12,786 bases of DNA from KLAP211 sp964650085 (GTDB taxonomy: Bacteria > Patescibacteriota > Dojkabacteria > J137). The notes under the pieces were generated by a model. It saw only the letters and a list, made by a program, of their open reading frames with translations, made no database searches and was not told the DNA's origin. Below, piece after piece: positions 1-7,028 of the stretch. The translations under genes and the position numbers were made by a program. The stretch is from positions 1 to 12,786 of the forward strand of contig CAZYSE010000034.1 of the NCBI GenBank assembly GCA_964650085.1, in the 5' to 3' direction. Each line of letters begins with the position of its first letter. The first letter of the stretch is position 1.

Positions 1-700
1 CTTTGATGGCCTTAAAGCAAATGCAGATGGACTATTGCAACTTCTCGACTCTTTTCCTAAAGAAGTACTACAAATTTATGGGAAAGACCCATCTAGCATA
101 ACAACACTTTATGGTTTCTTTGGAAACGCAATTACCCTTTACCTATTTCTTGCATCTTGCATTTTTGTGATAACACTAACAATAAATTCTCTTGTGGGTG
201 AAATTAACAACAAGAGCATACCATTTGTCCTAGCAAAACCGATTAGCAGAAATACAATTTATTGGGGTAAAACATTAGCAATTGTAACTAACGCGTTCAT
301 CACAAACATTGTTCTAACGTTAATCTCGATTGTTCTTGTAAATGTACTTACCAACGAGACTGATATAGATTACGCCTTCTTTGCATTAATTTACTTTGGA
401 ATATTTACTATGCAGCTGTTCTTTATAGGAGTAGCTCAAGTATTTAGTTTAAAGTTTAGTTCAAGAGCAACAGCCTTGGTATCCTTCTCTGTAGTTCTAT
501 CTTACATGGTTCATCTAGTTTCTGGCTTTGCATTAGGAGCAGATTTCCTTAAATATTTAAGCCCAAATTATTACGTAAACTTCGACGAAATAGCTACTAC
601 AAGAAATTTCAACCCTTCTGCTTTGATAGTACTATTCTTGGGAATTGCTTTGGTTTGGCTCGGTTCGATTATCTTCAAAAGAAAAGATATTGAAATTTAA
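1..700 (+). CDS. ABC-2 type transporter permease, 5'-truncated by the window edge
   Basis: Membrane permease subunit of an ABC transporter, probably an exporter; only the C-terminal ~232 residues are in the window. The frame is open to base 2 (FDGLKANADG... precedes the TTG at 35), so the true start lies to the left and the TTG is not a credible start. Five hydrophobic segments are visible, roughly at nt 137-199, 269-345, 371-445, 470-540 and 620-680. Between the first two lies a cytoplasmic loop with AKPISR and GK (nt 232-273), a pattern typical of the ABC2_membrane family just before a transmembrane helix. The protein ends in a basic tail (FKRKDIEI). The partner ATPase is presumably encoded to the left. 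The last 69 bp overlap the antisense 3' end of the glycosyltransferase gene. The family call is firm; the substrate cannot be told. Confidence 0.8.
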   Translation, partial: FDGLKANADGLLQLLDSFPKEVLQIYGKDPSSITTLYGFFGNAITLYLFLASCIFVITLTINSLVGEINNKSIPFVLAKPISRNTIYWGKTLAIVTNAFITNIVLTLISIVLVNVLTNETDIDYAFFALIYFGIFTMQLFFIGVAQVFSLKFSSRATALVSFSVVLSYMVHLVSGFALGADFLKYLSPNYYVNFDEIATTRNFNPSALIVLFLGIALVWLGSIIFKRKDIEI

Positions 701-1534
701 ACTCTCCAAAAGATACGCAATATTTACGAATATTGATAAGTAAAACCCATAAATACTTTCAGCGGATAAAGTAATTGGAGCAAGCAAAACACGCAGTAGA
801 GAAGGTAAGTAAAGGAAATAAGCAAACCTAATCGCATTAATTGGCGAATTAATTCTGTGCCAAACTAACCTTGATACACTATAGTTTCCGAAGATTTCCT
901 TAGTAATTTGAACATAAAAGGCAGTTCCATTTTTAGATCCACCTTTCTTCTCAAATTGAAGTGCCGATTCGGCACCAAAAGCAAAAACGTACTTCGACCT
1001 CCAATTATTCGAAATGTATTGGTCGTTTATAGAAGATTCGAGCGCGTAGCCTTTTGCCTTGTCCCAATCGATTTGTCTCAGCTCCTTTGTAAAAAAACTT
1101 CTTTGACCAGACCACAAACGAGTCATTCCAGTAATTGAAAGTACAAATTTCCTGATAAAAGACGTATCTAAAACTACCATTCTAGTTTGATTATCCAGAT
1201 TGTCGATTAGCACATCGAAACACTTATTGTTTATTCGGAAGATATCCGCATCAGACATAATTACAATTTCCCCTGTAACCAAATCTAATCCATCTTTTAT
1301 TGCTGCTCCCTTTCCTTCATTCTTCTTTTTATTTAAGAATTTGAACTTACCTTGTCCGAATTCCTTTATAAATAGCTCAACAACTTCTGCCGTGTCATCT
1401 GTAGAGCCGTCGTTGACTACAACCACTTCGTCGATTCTTGAGTAGGAGTTTAAAAAATGAAGAATGTATTCAATTCTAGCTGATTCATTATGAGCAGGAA
1501 CAATACAACTTATTTTATGATTTTGTTTAAACAT
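632..1534 (-). CDS. Family 2 glycosyltransferase (GT-A fold), polyprenyl-phosphate transferase-like
   Basis: A 300-residue glycosyltransferase expected to transfer a sugar from a nucleotide-sugar donor, possibly to a polyprenyl phosphate or an envelope glycan. GT2 hallmarks appear in order: VPAHNES (12-18), VVNDGSTDD (39-47, nucleotide-binding), KNEGKG (71-76) and SDAD (94-97, the metal-binding DxD at 95-97). SGQRSF (142-147) and GYALE (162-166) match the acceptor-side motifs of DPM1/GtrB-like GT2 enzymes. The C-terminus (about 234-286) is hydrophobic and may associate with the membrane. It follows the 297-aa gene by 14 nt and is probably co-transcribed, although a TATAAT hexamer lies in that gap. 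The last 23 codons lie antisense to the permease end, and the final ~17 residues (Asn/Glu/Ser-rich) look like a read-through tail. Donor and acceptor are unknown. Confidence 0.87.
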   Translation of the reverse strand: MFKQNHKISCIVPAHNESARIEYILHFLNSYSRIDEVVVVNDGSTDDTAEVVELFIKEFGQGKFKFLNKKKNEGKGAAIKDGLDLVTGEIVIMSDADIFRINNKCFDVLIDNLDNQTRMVVLDTSFIRKFVLSITGMTRLWSGQRSFFTKELRQIDWDKAKGYALESSINDQYISNNWRSKYVFAFGAESALQFEKKGGSKNGTAFYVQITKEIFGNYSVSRLVWHRINSPINAIRFAYFLYLPSLLRVLLAPITLSAESIYGFYLSIFVNIAYLLESLNFNIFSFEDNRTEPNQSNSQE

Positions 1535-1548
1535 ATTCTCGCATTATA

Positions 1549-2442
1549 TTACGAAACAGATTGAAAGTATTTCGCAATTAACTGAAAACCCTTTTCAACT
1601 CTAAAAGTAACTTTATCCTCTTGATGATTCCAAAAACGAAACTCGTCAGGGAATTCACCTGCAACTTTCATATGTTGCATACAAAATTCCACAGGATAGG
1701 CAAAAACAACATGCATAAAAATTGCTAGCAATCTTTTAAGATTTTCCATTAATTCAGGATGTTGGGCTAATAGACCCGTAAACATATCATACAGTTCTTG
1801 AATCTCTGTAGTTTCAAGCATTTGTTTGAATCTCTGTTCATTTCTATTAAGAGTTTGAGTATCCTCTAATTTATCGCATATACTTGGATGAAACCATGGA
1901 TCCTCTTCGGTTCTACCTTCTAATTTCTCCATTTGTAAGTTCTTAGTTATTTTAAGCAAATCTCCCATTTCCATGCCAAGGTCGATCAATTGTTTTATAA
2001 AATCATCTGTTAATGCTCTCATTAGATCCGTAGCTACATGAGAATATAGATACTTGATATTTACACCCTCTTGTTCAACATACTTAGCACCGGGGTACTT
2101 CCTTTTTTTTCCGAATTTATCAAATATAAAAACTATGTTGTAGCTTCGTACATCCAAGCATCGTACTTTGGGAGTAATAAAGTAGTCATCTAGATATCTG
2201 TCAGCCAGATCAAGCGAGTGCATTAATCCCACTTCAAGAGGAATAATTAGGTACTCAACAAAGTTATAATTATTATCCGGCGCACCTAGAGCTCCTAACA
2301 GTGAATGAGCAAATTCATGCACTCGTGGTATTACTTCTAGAATGTTGTCCTCACTATTAATAGGCTTTCCTGCAGTAGCAAAGTCAGTAAAATTCCTGGC
2401 GTACTGTTGGTTGGTTGTTTTAATAAATTCTTCTACATTCAT
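1549..2442 (-). CDS. Uncharacterised 297-aa protein with an HExxH (HEFAH) motif
   Basis: I do not recognise this family. It has no signal peptide and no clear transmembrane helix, so it is probably cytoplasmic. It is rich in predicted alpha-helix and in acidic and aromatic residues. Residues 42-46 read HEFAH inside a helical context (RVHEFAHSLLG), matching the zincin HExxH consensus. Glutamates and histidines follow at 63, 70 and 75, so a gluzincin-like third ligand (E63 or E70) is conceivable but unproven. DPWFHPSICD (181-190) and a helix-rich C-terminus (205-260) are other distinct stretches. The ATG at 2442 is preceded by a perfect extended -10 (TGATATAAT) only 6 nt away and no Shine-Dalgarno, suggesting a leaderless message. 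The glycosyltransferase gene follows after 14 nt. Function unknown; the motif could be chance. Confidence 0.75.
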   Translation of the reverse strand: MNVEEFIKTTNQQYARNFTDFATAGKPINSEDNILEVIPRVHEFAHSLLGALGAPDNNYNFVEYLIIPLEVGLMHSLDLADRYLDDYFITPKVRCLDVRSYNIVFIFDKFGKKRKYPGAKYVEQEGVNIKYLYSHVATDLMRALTDDFIKQLIDLGMEMGDLLKITKNLQMEKLEGRTEEDPWFHPSICDKLEDTQTLNRNEQRFKQMLETTEIQELYDMFTGLLAQHPELMENLKRLLAIFMHVVFAYPVEFCMQHMKVAGEFPDEFRFWNHQEDKVTFRVEKGFQLIAKYFQSVS

Positions 2443-2448
2443 GGAATT

Positions 2449-2475
2449 ATTATATCACGGCAATATACGTTTCAA
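2449..2475 (-). promoter_or_regulatory. Probable promoter of the 297-aa gene, extended -10
   Basis: On the minus strand, TGATATAAT occupies 2457-2449, a perfect TGn extended -10. A TTGAAA -35 candidate lies at 2475-2470 (15-nt spacer). Only 6 nt separate the -10 from the ATG at 2442, so transcription would begin at or next to the start codon. Confidence 0.5.
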
Positions 2476-2494
2476 CATTATTCAAAAAATAGTG

Positions 2495-2523
2495 TTGACT
2501 TATATTTCTATTTTATCTAAACT
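2495..2523 (+). promoter_or_regulatory. Probable sigma70-type promoter of the beta-helix surface protein
   Basis: TTGACT (2495-2500, 5 of 6 to consensus) is followed, after a 17-nt spacer, by TAAACT (2518-2523, 4 of 6). It diverges from the promoter of the 297-aa gene with the two -35 boxes about 20 nt apart. The expected start of transcription is near 2530, leaving a leader of about 75 nt to the ATG at 2606, or about 10 nt to the alternative TTG at 2540. Confidence 0.5.
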
Positions 2524-2605
2524 TTATTAACAAGGTTTTTTGAAATTTCTGTGGGGATTTTTTGCTTACGCTACCCTGCCTTCAAAAAGTTTAAAAATAG
2601 TTGCA

Positions 2606-5512
2606 ATGAGGAGTTCCAACTCTTTAGTCAAACAAATAAATAGTCATGTCAAGATTTTGATTGTATTTGTAGCATTAGTCGCTACTGTCTTCACACTTAC
2701 TCTAGGCGTCGATAATAAAAGCAACGTTAAAGCAGCAGGTACTTACACGGTCTGTCCATTAGGTTGCGATTTTGTAACTTTAGGTGACGCTATACTTTCC
2801 CCTCTAACAAACAATGGTGTGATTCAACTAGTAGCTGCTTATGTTTTCGACCCAATCTTAGAACCGCTTGTAATGTTTACGGCTGATGATACTGTAATAG
2901 AATGCTTCGCAGGTTCAGACACTTTTGGTGATGCAGCAGAAGCTTCCAGGATGATTTGGCAAGGTAGCTTAAATACCATTCAAGATTGTAATTTTGAAAA
3001 TGTGAACTTTGACGCATCAGGAAAAAACGATGTACAGTTCCTTAGAAATACTTTTTCGCCATTAGCAGCTTCTCAACTTACATTTACAGGCTCAACAGAT
3101 TTTGTTGTTAGCGACAACATCGGCATCCAAAAAGTTCAGATTCAAAACGCAGACGATGGACTAATCTCCGGGAATACATTTGAATGTAGATTTGGAAATA
3201 ACTGCTTAACGTTGTCAACTGCAGGCGGTGGACCCTTCGATTTTTTTGATCCTGCCGATGTTCCAACCAATATTGATATTTTGAATAATGTAATTAGTAA
3301 TTACAACATCACAACCGGCGGAGACTTTATTCAGTTCTACGCTGGTCTAGACATAGACTTCATTGGTAACACAGTTAATTCTGGTGTTGTAATTGATGAT
3401 AACTACCTAACTATGATGACACTAGAGCAAGGTGAGTTTTACTTGTCATCAAACTATATTGTTGCACCAGACAGAGCCCCTCCAGCAACTAATTCGACTT
3501 GGGCAATAAACCTTCGATTCAATGATGAAGATTTGTATGCTGAGATTGAAAATAACACACTAGTTTTAAATAACGGATCGTCAACTTGCGTTGGTCTTTT
3601 TGAAGGAGGAGCAACAGTATTGGCCAACCTATTTCTAGATCTTAACTACAATCTCTGCTCAAATAGTGGCTCCCCTGGTGCTACAGGACTTACACTACAA
3701 TACAGCCCAGCATTTACAAATATTGTATTCACAGATAGTTACAACGGCTTATCGAATATAGATAACGTTGTTCAAGATCCAAATACACTAATAACTGGAC
3801 TTGATTCAACAACAACATTTGATAACGTAGTTTACAGAACAGAAAATGTTTCTACGACGGACGATTATCACCCAGCTCCAATGAGTAGATACTTAGATGT
3901 AAATGGAATTTTGGATATCGGTGCCTACAGCGATGTAAGAACTTCATCTTATACAATAGACGATAACTGCGTTGTGGATTATGTGTCGTGTCATTCACAA
4001 TTTAGTACAACCCTGGAAGATGTATTATCTTCTAATGACGACGTTACTATCAGAAACGGAACTTATTCACCTATTATTATAGATAGAGTTTTAACTAATG
4101 TTCAAATTACCGGTGAAGGTGCTAGTACAATATTCCCATCAAGTGGAGGAGAGCACGCTATTTCGTTCGAAGATGTTTCTGATTCGACTATATCAAACTT
4201 AAGTGTGCACGATTCAGAAGTCACGATACTTTACACTTTCGAAACTACAAAGCCTATTTTTGAATACAGTTCAAACATCTACGACGATTCTTTAGACGTT
4301 GGCTTGCCCGCACTTTCTGCACTTCTTATACTTGATTCTACTTGCAACGTTGCTCCAATTGATATGGATGGAATTGATATAACTGGACTTCCAGGTGTCG
4401 GATTAAATAATATTAACCTTGGGTTAGTAGATTTGTTTGGGTTTAAACTTACAATTCTAGCTCCAAATAATTTTGTAACGGATGGAGTACAGTTAGCAGA
4501 TTACCTATTAAATCAATGTGGAGTTCCAGCTACTGTAGATTACTTCTTGCCAGATTTGTTTACAGTTTCATCGAATATTTATACTTACAACACAGCTGAT
4601 GTCGCTTCTGCCGGAATAACTGTTGCCCCTGGAATTACAGACCCACCGCAGATAGATACAACTAGTACACAATTTGGATTTAGCGGAATTGCTTTGATAA
4701 ATTCGTCAAACAATACCCTTGAGGACATTACATTTACAAATAACGATGTTGGAGTAAATATCGATCCAACTTCTACTGGAAATAACTTTATAACTTCTAA
4801 TCTAACTTCCAATGTTAATGCAGTATATTCAACATCAACAGGAACCAATAGCTTAACTGATAGTACCTTTGGAGTTAGTACGTTGAGACAAATTGGAGCA
4901 GGAACAATAGAAATTTATTATTCTTTCGATGAGAGCATTTTAAGAAGTTCAGATTCTCAACCAATAGTTGGCGCAACTGTAGAAGTAAGAAATGCACTGA
5001 ATGCTGTTGTTTGCAGTGCAACTTCTGGAGTCGGTGGTCTTACAGCGATTTGTGGTCCGATTTTGACTGCGATAATTCCTAATGGTGGTCCTTACGCACA
5101 TACAACAGGCGGACTAAATCCATTTACATTTAGTGTAAGTGCTACTGGGTACGACACACTCACTCAACAAGGAACAATACAGACGCCATTTAATACATTT
5201 GTTTTATCTTTAGCACAAACACCTGTAGTCGTACCTACAGTCCCAACAACGACAACACCGACTCCTGCTGCTACACCAACAAGCTTCCCAGTTTCGGGAC
5301 CTGTTCAAACTACAACAACTCCGAGACCTACAACTACAAATGTGGGAAATGATAACGAAGAAAACATTGCAGATTCAGAAATTCCTAACCCAACATTCGG
5401 GAGAACTGACAACAACTGGCTAATTTTAGTTGTTTGTATAACATTACCTTTGATCGGCTTATTTATTTTATATAGAAGAAGAGAACACGACGAAAAAGAA
5501 CAAAGGTTTTAG
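2606..5512 (+). CDS. Large surface protein: two right-handed beta-helix modules, Thr/Pro stalk, C-terminal membrane anchor
   Basis: A 968-residue exported, membrane-anchored protein. The ATG at 2606 gives a classic signal peptide: basic n-region (1-16), hydrophobic core (17-34) and VKAA near 41-44 as cleavage site. A TTG at 2540 would add 22 residues in front of this signal and is less likely, though a weak AAGG precedes it. Module 1 (about 45-443) and module 2 (about 446-763) have short Asn/Asp/Thr-rich strands such as ISGNTF, ILNNVISN, ITFTNND and NFITSNLTSN, typical of pectin-lyase-like PbH1 beta-helices. Module 1 ends with DIGAYSD, resembling the closing motif of 'choice-of-anchor' helix proteins. 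Residues 764-871 (with PIVGATVEV) look like a carboxypeptidase-regulatory/CNA-type beta-sandwich. Then come a Thr/Pro stalk (872-912), a transmembrane helix (about 938-956) and a charged tail YRRREHDEKEQRF. No LPxTG precedes the anchor. Likely an adhesin or glycan-binding protein; catalytic residues cannot be assigned. Confidence 0.82.
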   Translation: MRSSNSLVKQINSHVKILIVFVALVATVFTLTLGVDNKSNVKAAGTYTVCPLGCDFVTLGDAILSPLTNNGVIQLVAAYVFDPILEPLVMFTADDTVIECFAGSDTFGDAAEASRMIWQGSLNTIQDCNFENVNFDASGKNDVQFLRNTFSPLAASQLTFTGSTDFVVSDNIGIQKVQIQNADDGLISGNTFECRFGNNCLTLSTAGGGPFDFFDPADVPTNIDILNNVISNYNITTGGDFIQFYAGLDIDFIGNTVNSGVVIDDNYLTMMTLEQGEFYLSSNYIVAPDRAPPATNSTWAINLRFNDEDLYAEIENNTLVLNNGSSTCVGLFEGGATVLANLFLDLNYNLCSNSGSPGATGLTLQYSPAFTNIVFTDSYNGLSNIDNVVQDPNTLITGLDSTTTFDNVVYRTENVSTTDDYHPAPMSRYLDVNGILDIGAYSDVRTSSYTIDDNCVVDYVSCHSQFSTTLEDVLSSNDDVTIRNGTYSPIIIDRVLTNVQITGEGASTIFPSSGGEHAISFEDVSDSTISNLSVHDSEVTILYTFETTKPIFEYSSNIYDDSLDVGLPALSALLILDSTCNVAPIDMDGIDITGLPGVGLNNINLGLVDLFGFKLTILAPNNFVTDGVQLADYLLNQCGVPATVDYFLPDLFTVSSNIYTYNTADVASAGITVAPGITDPPQIDTTSTQFGFSGIALINSSNNTLEDITFTNNDVGVNIDPTSTGNNFITSNLTSNVNAVYSTSTGTNSLTDSTFGVSTLRQIGAGTIEIYYSFDESILRSSDSQPIVGATVEVRNALNAVVCSATSGVGGLTAICGPILTAIIPNGGPYAHTTGGLNPFTFSVSATGYDTLTQQGTIQTPFNTFVLSLAQTPVVVPTVPTTTTPTPAATPTSFPVSGPVQTTTTPRPTTTNVGNDNEENIADSEIPNPTFGRTDNNWLILVVCITLPLIGLFILYRRREHDEKEQRF
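5219..5341 (+). repeat. Thr/Pro low-complexity stalk within the surface protein
   Basis: Residues 872-912 of the 968-aa protein are almost entirely Thr, Pro, Val and Ala (PTTTTPTPAATP, TTTTPRPTTT), encoded by degenerate ACA/CCT-rich triplets. Such stretches act as extended, often O-glycosylated spacers that lift outer domains away from the membrane. A glycosyltransferase gene in the same window makes glycosylation a reasonable but untested idea. Confidence 0.7.
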
Positions 5513-5522
5513 ATATCGGCTA

Positions 5523-5993
5523 TTAGGATTTAATAAATTCTACAATTGGCTGAATAGACTTCTTATCCATCTTATCAATGTCCGAATGTCCACCTTTAAT
5601 CATCCTTACCATAAGCTTTTCGAAGTAATTTAGTTTTGCTTTTTCAATTTTACCTTGAAGCTTTACGTGTCCAGCTAAGCCATTTCGAATATGGTCTGGA
5701 ATTAATTCATATGCTTTCTTAGCATCTGGTTTACTCCAGTCAACTAATCCTACGGAAAATAAGTACACTGGTTTCTGAGACAATATACTCCAGTTCTTCT
5801 CTAAGTATCGTGCTGCCTGAATCTGGCCTAAATATGTCCTGCTACCTATAACAATCTTTTCAAACTTGCTTAAATTCGATAGATCGAAAGTTTCCATATC
5901 GTGTACTTCGCAGTTACCTGCAGACTCGGATATCCAATCAGCATAGAGTTTAGTACTGCCCCACTTAGATTTGAAAAGGATTAAGGTTAACAT
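5523..5993 (-). CDS. Flavodoxin-domain protein
   Basis: A 156-residue single-domain FMN-binding protein of the flavodoxin_5 type, the family that includes HemG-like proteins, expected to act as a cytosolic electron carrier or reductase. The N-terminal strand plus loop LILFKSKWGSTK (4-15) is the FMN phosphate-binding loop, with S13, T14 and K15. IVIGSRTYLGQI (47-58) is the loop after beta-3 that packs on the isoalloxazine ring, and YLFSVGLVDW (77-86) is the next core strand. The length fits a complete flavodoxin. GGHSDIDKMDKK (134-145) near the C-terminus resembles the end of flavodoxin_5 members. There is no haem-pathway neighbour, so HemG itself is not claimed. It converges on the beta-helix gene with a 10-nt gap. 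Partner and substrate unknown. Confidence 0.8.
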   Translation of the reverse strand: MLTLILFKSKWGSTKLYADWISESAGNCEVHDMETFDLSNLSKFEKIVIGSRTYLGQIQAARYLEKNWSILSQKPVYLFSVGLVDWSKPDAKKAYELIPDHIRNGLAGHVKLQGKIEKAKLNYFEKLMVRMIKGGHSDIDKMDKKSIQPIVEFIKS

Positions 5994-6009
5994 ATGTGTG
6001 TTTGTAATA

Positions 6010-6018
6010 TGTATACCA
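6010..6018 (-). promoter_or_regulatory. Candidate extended -10 for the flavodoxin gene
   Basis: The minus strand reads TGGTATACA at 6018-6010, a TGn extended -10 with 5 of 6 matches in the hexamer, 16 nt before the ATG at 5993. No convincing -35 was seen, as is common with extended -10 promoters. Confidence 0.33.
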
Positions 6019-6100
6019 AACTATAACTCTGAAACTGTAGAAAAACAATAAGCTTCCTTTACCCAAAATCGCAGGAATAGTTATCTGATGGGACTAGTAG

Positions 6101-6106
6101 TATACT
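6101..6106 (+). promoter_or_regulatory. Candidate -10 box for the YggT-like gene
   Basis: TATACT (5 of 6 to consensus) lies 28 nt before the ATG at 6135. The only -35 candidates are poor (TAGTTA at a 17-nt spacing). It shares the 141-bp divergent region with the flavodoxin promoter; nothing else was seen in that region. Confidence 0.28.
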
Positions 6107-6134
6107 AACGATATTACTTTTTATCATATTCTCT

Positions 6135-6521
6135 ATGGATAGCGAGACAGTAGAAAAAGTAACAGTTACTCAAACCCCGACTGCCACCGTGCAGACACAA
6201 ACTGTAAAAACCAGGGGCACTGTATCTGATTTTTTTGTTTCTAAAACAAATCAGGTAATCTTTACCTTTGTAGGAATCATTGCATTGCTGCTATTGCTTA
6301 GAATTGTTTTTCTGCTTCTTGGTGCTAATCAGGTTGGAATAGTTGACTTTATCCTTTCAATTACACAAATCTTTGTGGCTCCATTCATAGGAATTTTCCC
6401 ATCACCTAGTTCTGGTGCTTCCTACTTTGAAGTAGCATCCGTTGTTGCGATTGTAATATATGCAATCTTTGGAACAATTCTTGGAGTAATAATTGATCTA
6501 TTTTCTACTAAAGCTGAGTAG
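6135..6521 (+). CDS. YggT-family-like small membrane protein
   Basis: A 128-residue integral membrane protein. An N-terminal soluble tail of about 30 residues is strikingly rich in Thr, Val and Gln (VTVTQTPTATVQTQTVKT). It is followed by a first membrane helix (about 40-62) carrying LLLRIVFLLLGAN, a semi-hydrophobic segment IVDFILSITQIFVAPFIGIFP (69-89), and a last helix (about 98-121). An Arg in helix 1, a following 'LGAN', and a F-I-x(3)-T-x-I-F-V-A-P-F block agree with the YggT (PF02325) pattern. Bacterial YggT homologues often sit near cell-division genes and have been linked to osmotic or membrane functions; none of those neighbours are here. It appears to be a single-gene unit, with a clear terminator 18 nt after its stop. 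Family call moderate, function unassigned. Confidence 0.65.
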   Translation: MDSETVEKVTVTQTPTATVQTQTVKTRGTVSDFFVSKTNQVIFTFVGIIALLLLLRIVFLLLGANQVGIVDFILSITQIFVAPFIGIFPSPSSGASYFEVASVVAIVIYAIFGTILGVIIDLFSTKAE

Positions 6522-6538
6522 AGTATATAAATGATATG

Positions 6539-6568
6539 TCGGAGGTTCGTAGCCTCCGATTTTTATTT
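6539..6568 (+). terminator. Rho-independent terminator after the YggT-like gene
   Basis: A perfect 7-bp GC-rich stem TCGGAGG/CCTCCGA (6539-6545 with 6553-6559) closes a 7-nt loop TTCGTAG and runs straight into a T tract (TTTTTATTT, 6560-6568). It begins 18 nt after the stop at 6521. It is the only canonical intrinsic terminator I found in the window. Confidence 0.88.
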
Positions 6569-6576
6569 CTTCTTTC

Positions 6577-6585
6577 TGATAAAAT
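6577..6585 (+). promoter_or_regulatory. Candidate extended -10 for the DUF1801-sortase unit
   Basis: TGATAAAAT is a TGn extended -10 with 5 of 6 hexamer matches, 21 nt before the ATG at 6607 and just downstream of the terminator T tract. A -35 at normal spacing would fall inside the terminator stem, and no good match is there. Confidence 0.38.
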
Positions 6586-6606
6586 TAGCCTAGTTAACAA
6601 CTTAAA

Positions 6607-7026
6607 ATGGAAATTACTAAAACAAACCCAGACGACTACATTGAATCTCTCGATCCATCTGTGAAAGAAGACATACGCACGCTCGATAAGATGATCTCAA
6701 AAATCGCAAAGAACAAAGAGAGCGTTATGTGGGAAGGTAAGTTTTGGGGTGGAAGTGAACAAAGAATAATTGGATACGGATCTTACAAATATGTTGGTAG
6801 TAATAAAAAAGAAGGTGTTTGGTTTATAGTAGGTCTCGCAATGCAGAAAAACTACATCACCGTTTTCGCAAATGGAGTTGTCGAACGAACTTACATAGCA
6901 GAACTTCATAAAGATAGATTAGGAAAAGCAAAAGTAGGAAAAAGTTCAATTAGTTTCAAAACTATAAAAGATATTAATTTGGAAGTACTCGAAGAAGTTA
7001 TCCAGCTAGCATTTAAAAACTCATAG
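6607..7026 (+). CDS. DUF1801-domain protein
   Basis: A 139-residue cytosolic protein matching the general pattern of DUF1801 (YdhG/Fra-like fold). It has an N-terminal helix beginning with 'DDYIESLDPSVKEDI', then a helix followed by VMWEGKFWGGSEQRIIGYGSYKY, a strand pair with VWFIVGLAMQKNYITVFA, and a C-terminal 'IKDINLEVLEEVIQLAF' helix. Family members typically carry the order [helix]-x-W/Y-x(3)-F-G-Y-G-x-Y-x-Y and [G-L-x-x-x-K-x-Y-I-x-L/V]; both are present. Their biochemical role is unsettled, and I assign none. The stop is 2 nt from the sortase ATG, so the two are almost surely one transcript and possibly translationally coupled, although no functional link between DUF1801 and sortases is known to me. 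Confidence 0.72.
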   Translation: MEITKTNPDDYIESLDPSVKEDIRTLDKMISKIAKNKESVMWEGKFWGGSEQRIIGYGSYKYVGSNKKEGVWFIVGLAMQKNYITVFANGVVERTYIAELHKDRLGKAKVGKSSISFKTIKDINLEVLEEVIQLAFKNS

Positions 7027-7028
7027 TC

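Noticed and set aside
35..37. TTG as the start of the permease
   Set aside because: The frame is open to the left edge and the visible protein lacks the N-terminal part of an ABC-2 permease, so the gene is simply truncated by the window.
908..1445. Plus-strand open frames (76 and 81 aa) across the glycosyltransferase gene
   Set aside because: They are antisense shadows of a gene with intact GT2 motifs; low-complexity Ser/Ile-rich translations.
4585..4848. 87-aa minus-strand open frame inside the beta-helix gene
   Set aside because: It is antisense to a well-supported coding region, with no start signals of its own and no recognisable protein features.
5285..5299. FPVSG in the stalk of the beta-helix protein as a sortase signal
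   Set aside because: It lies about 40 residues before the membrane helix, not directly ahead of it, and lacks the L-P-x-T-G pattern. The protein is better explained as transmembrane-anchored.
5523..5993. Calling the flavodoxin gene hemG
   Set aside because: The flavodoxin_5 fold is shared, but no haem biosynthesis genes are nearby and HemG-specific features cannot be verified.
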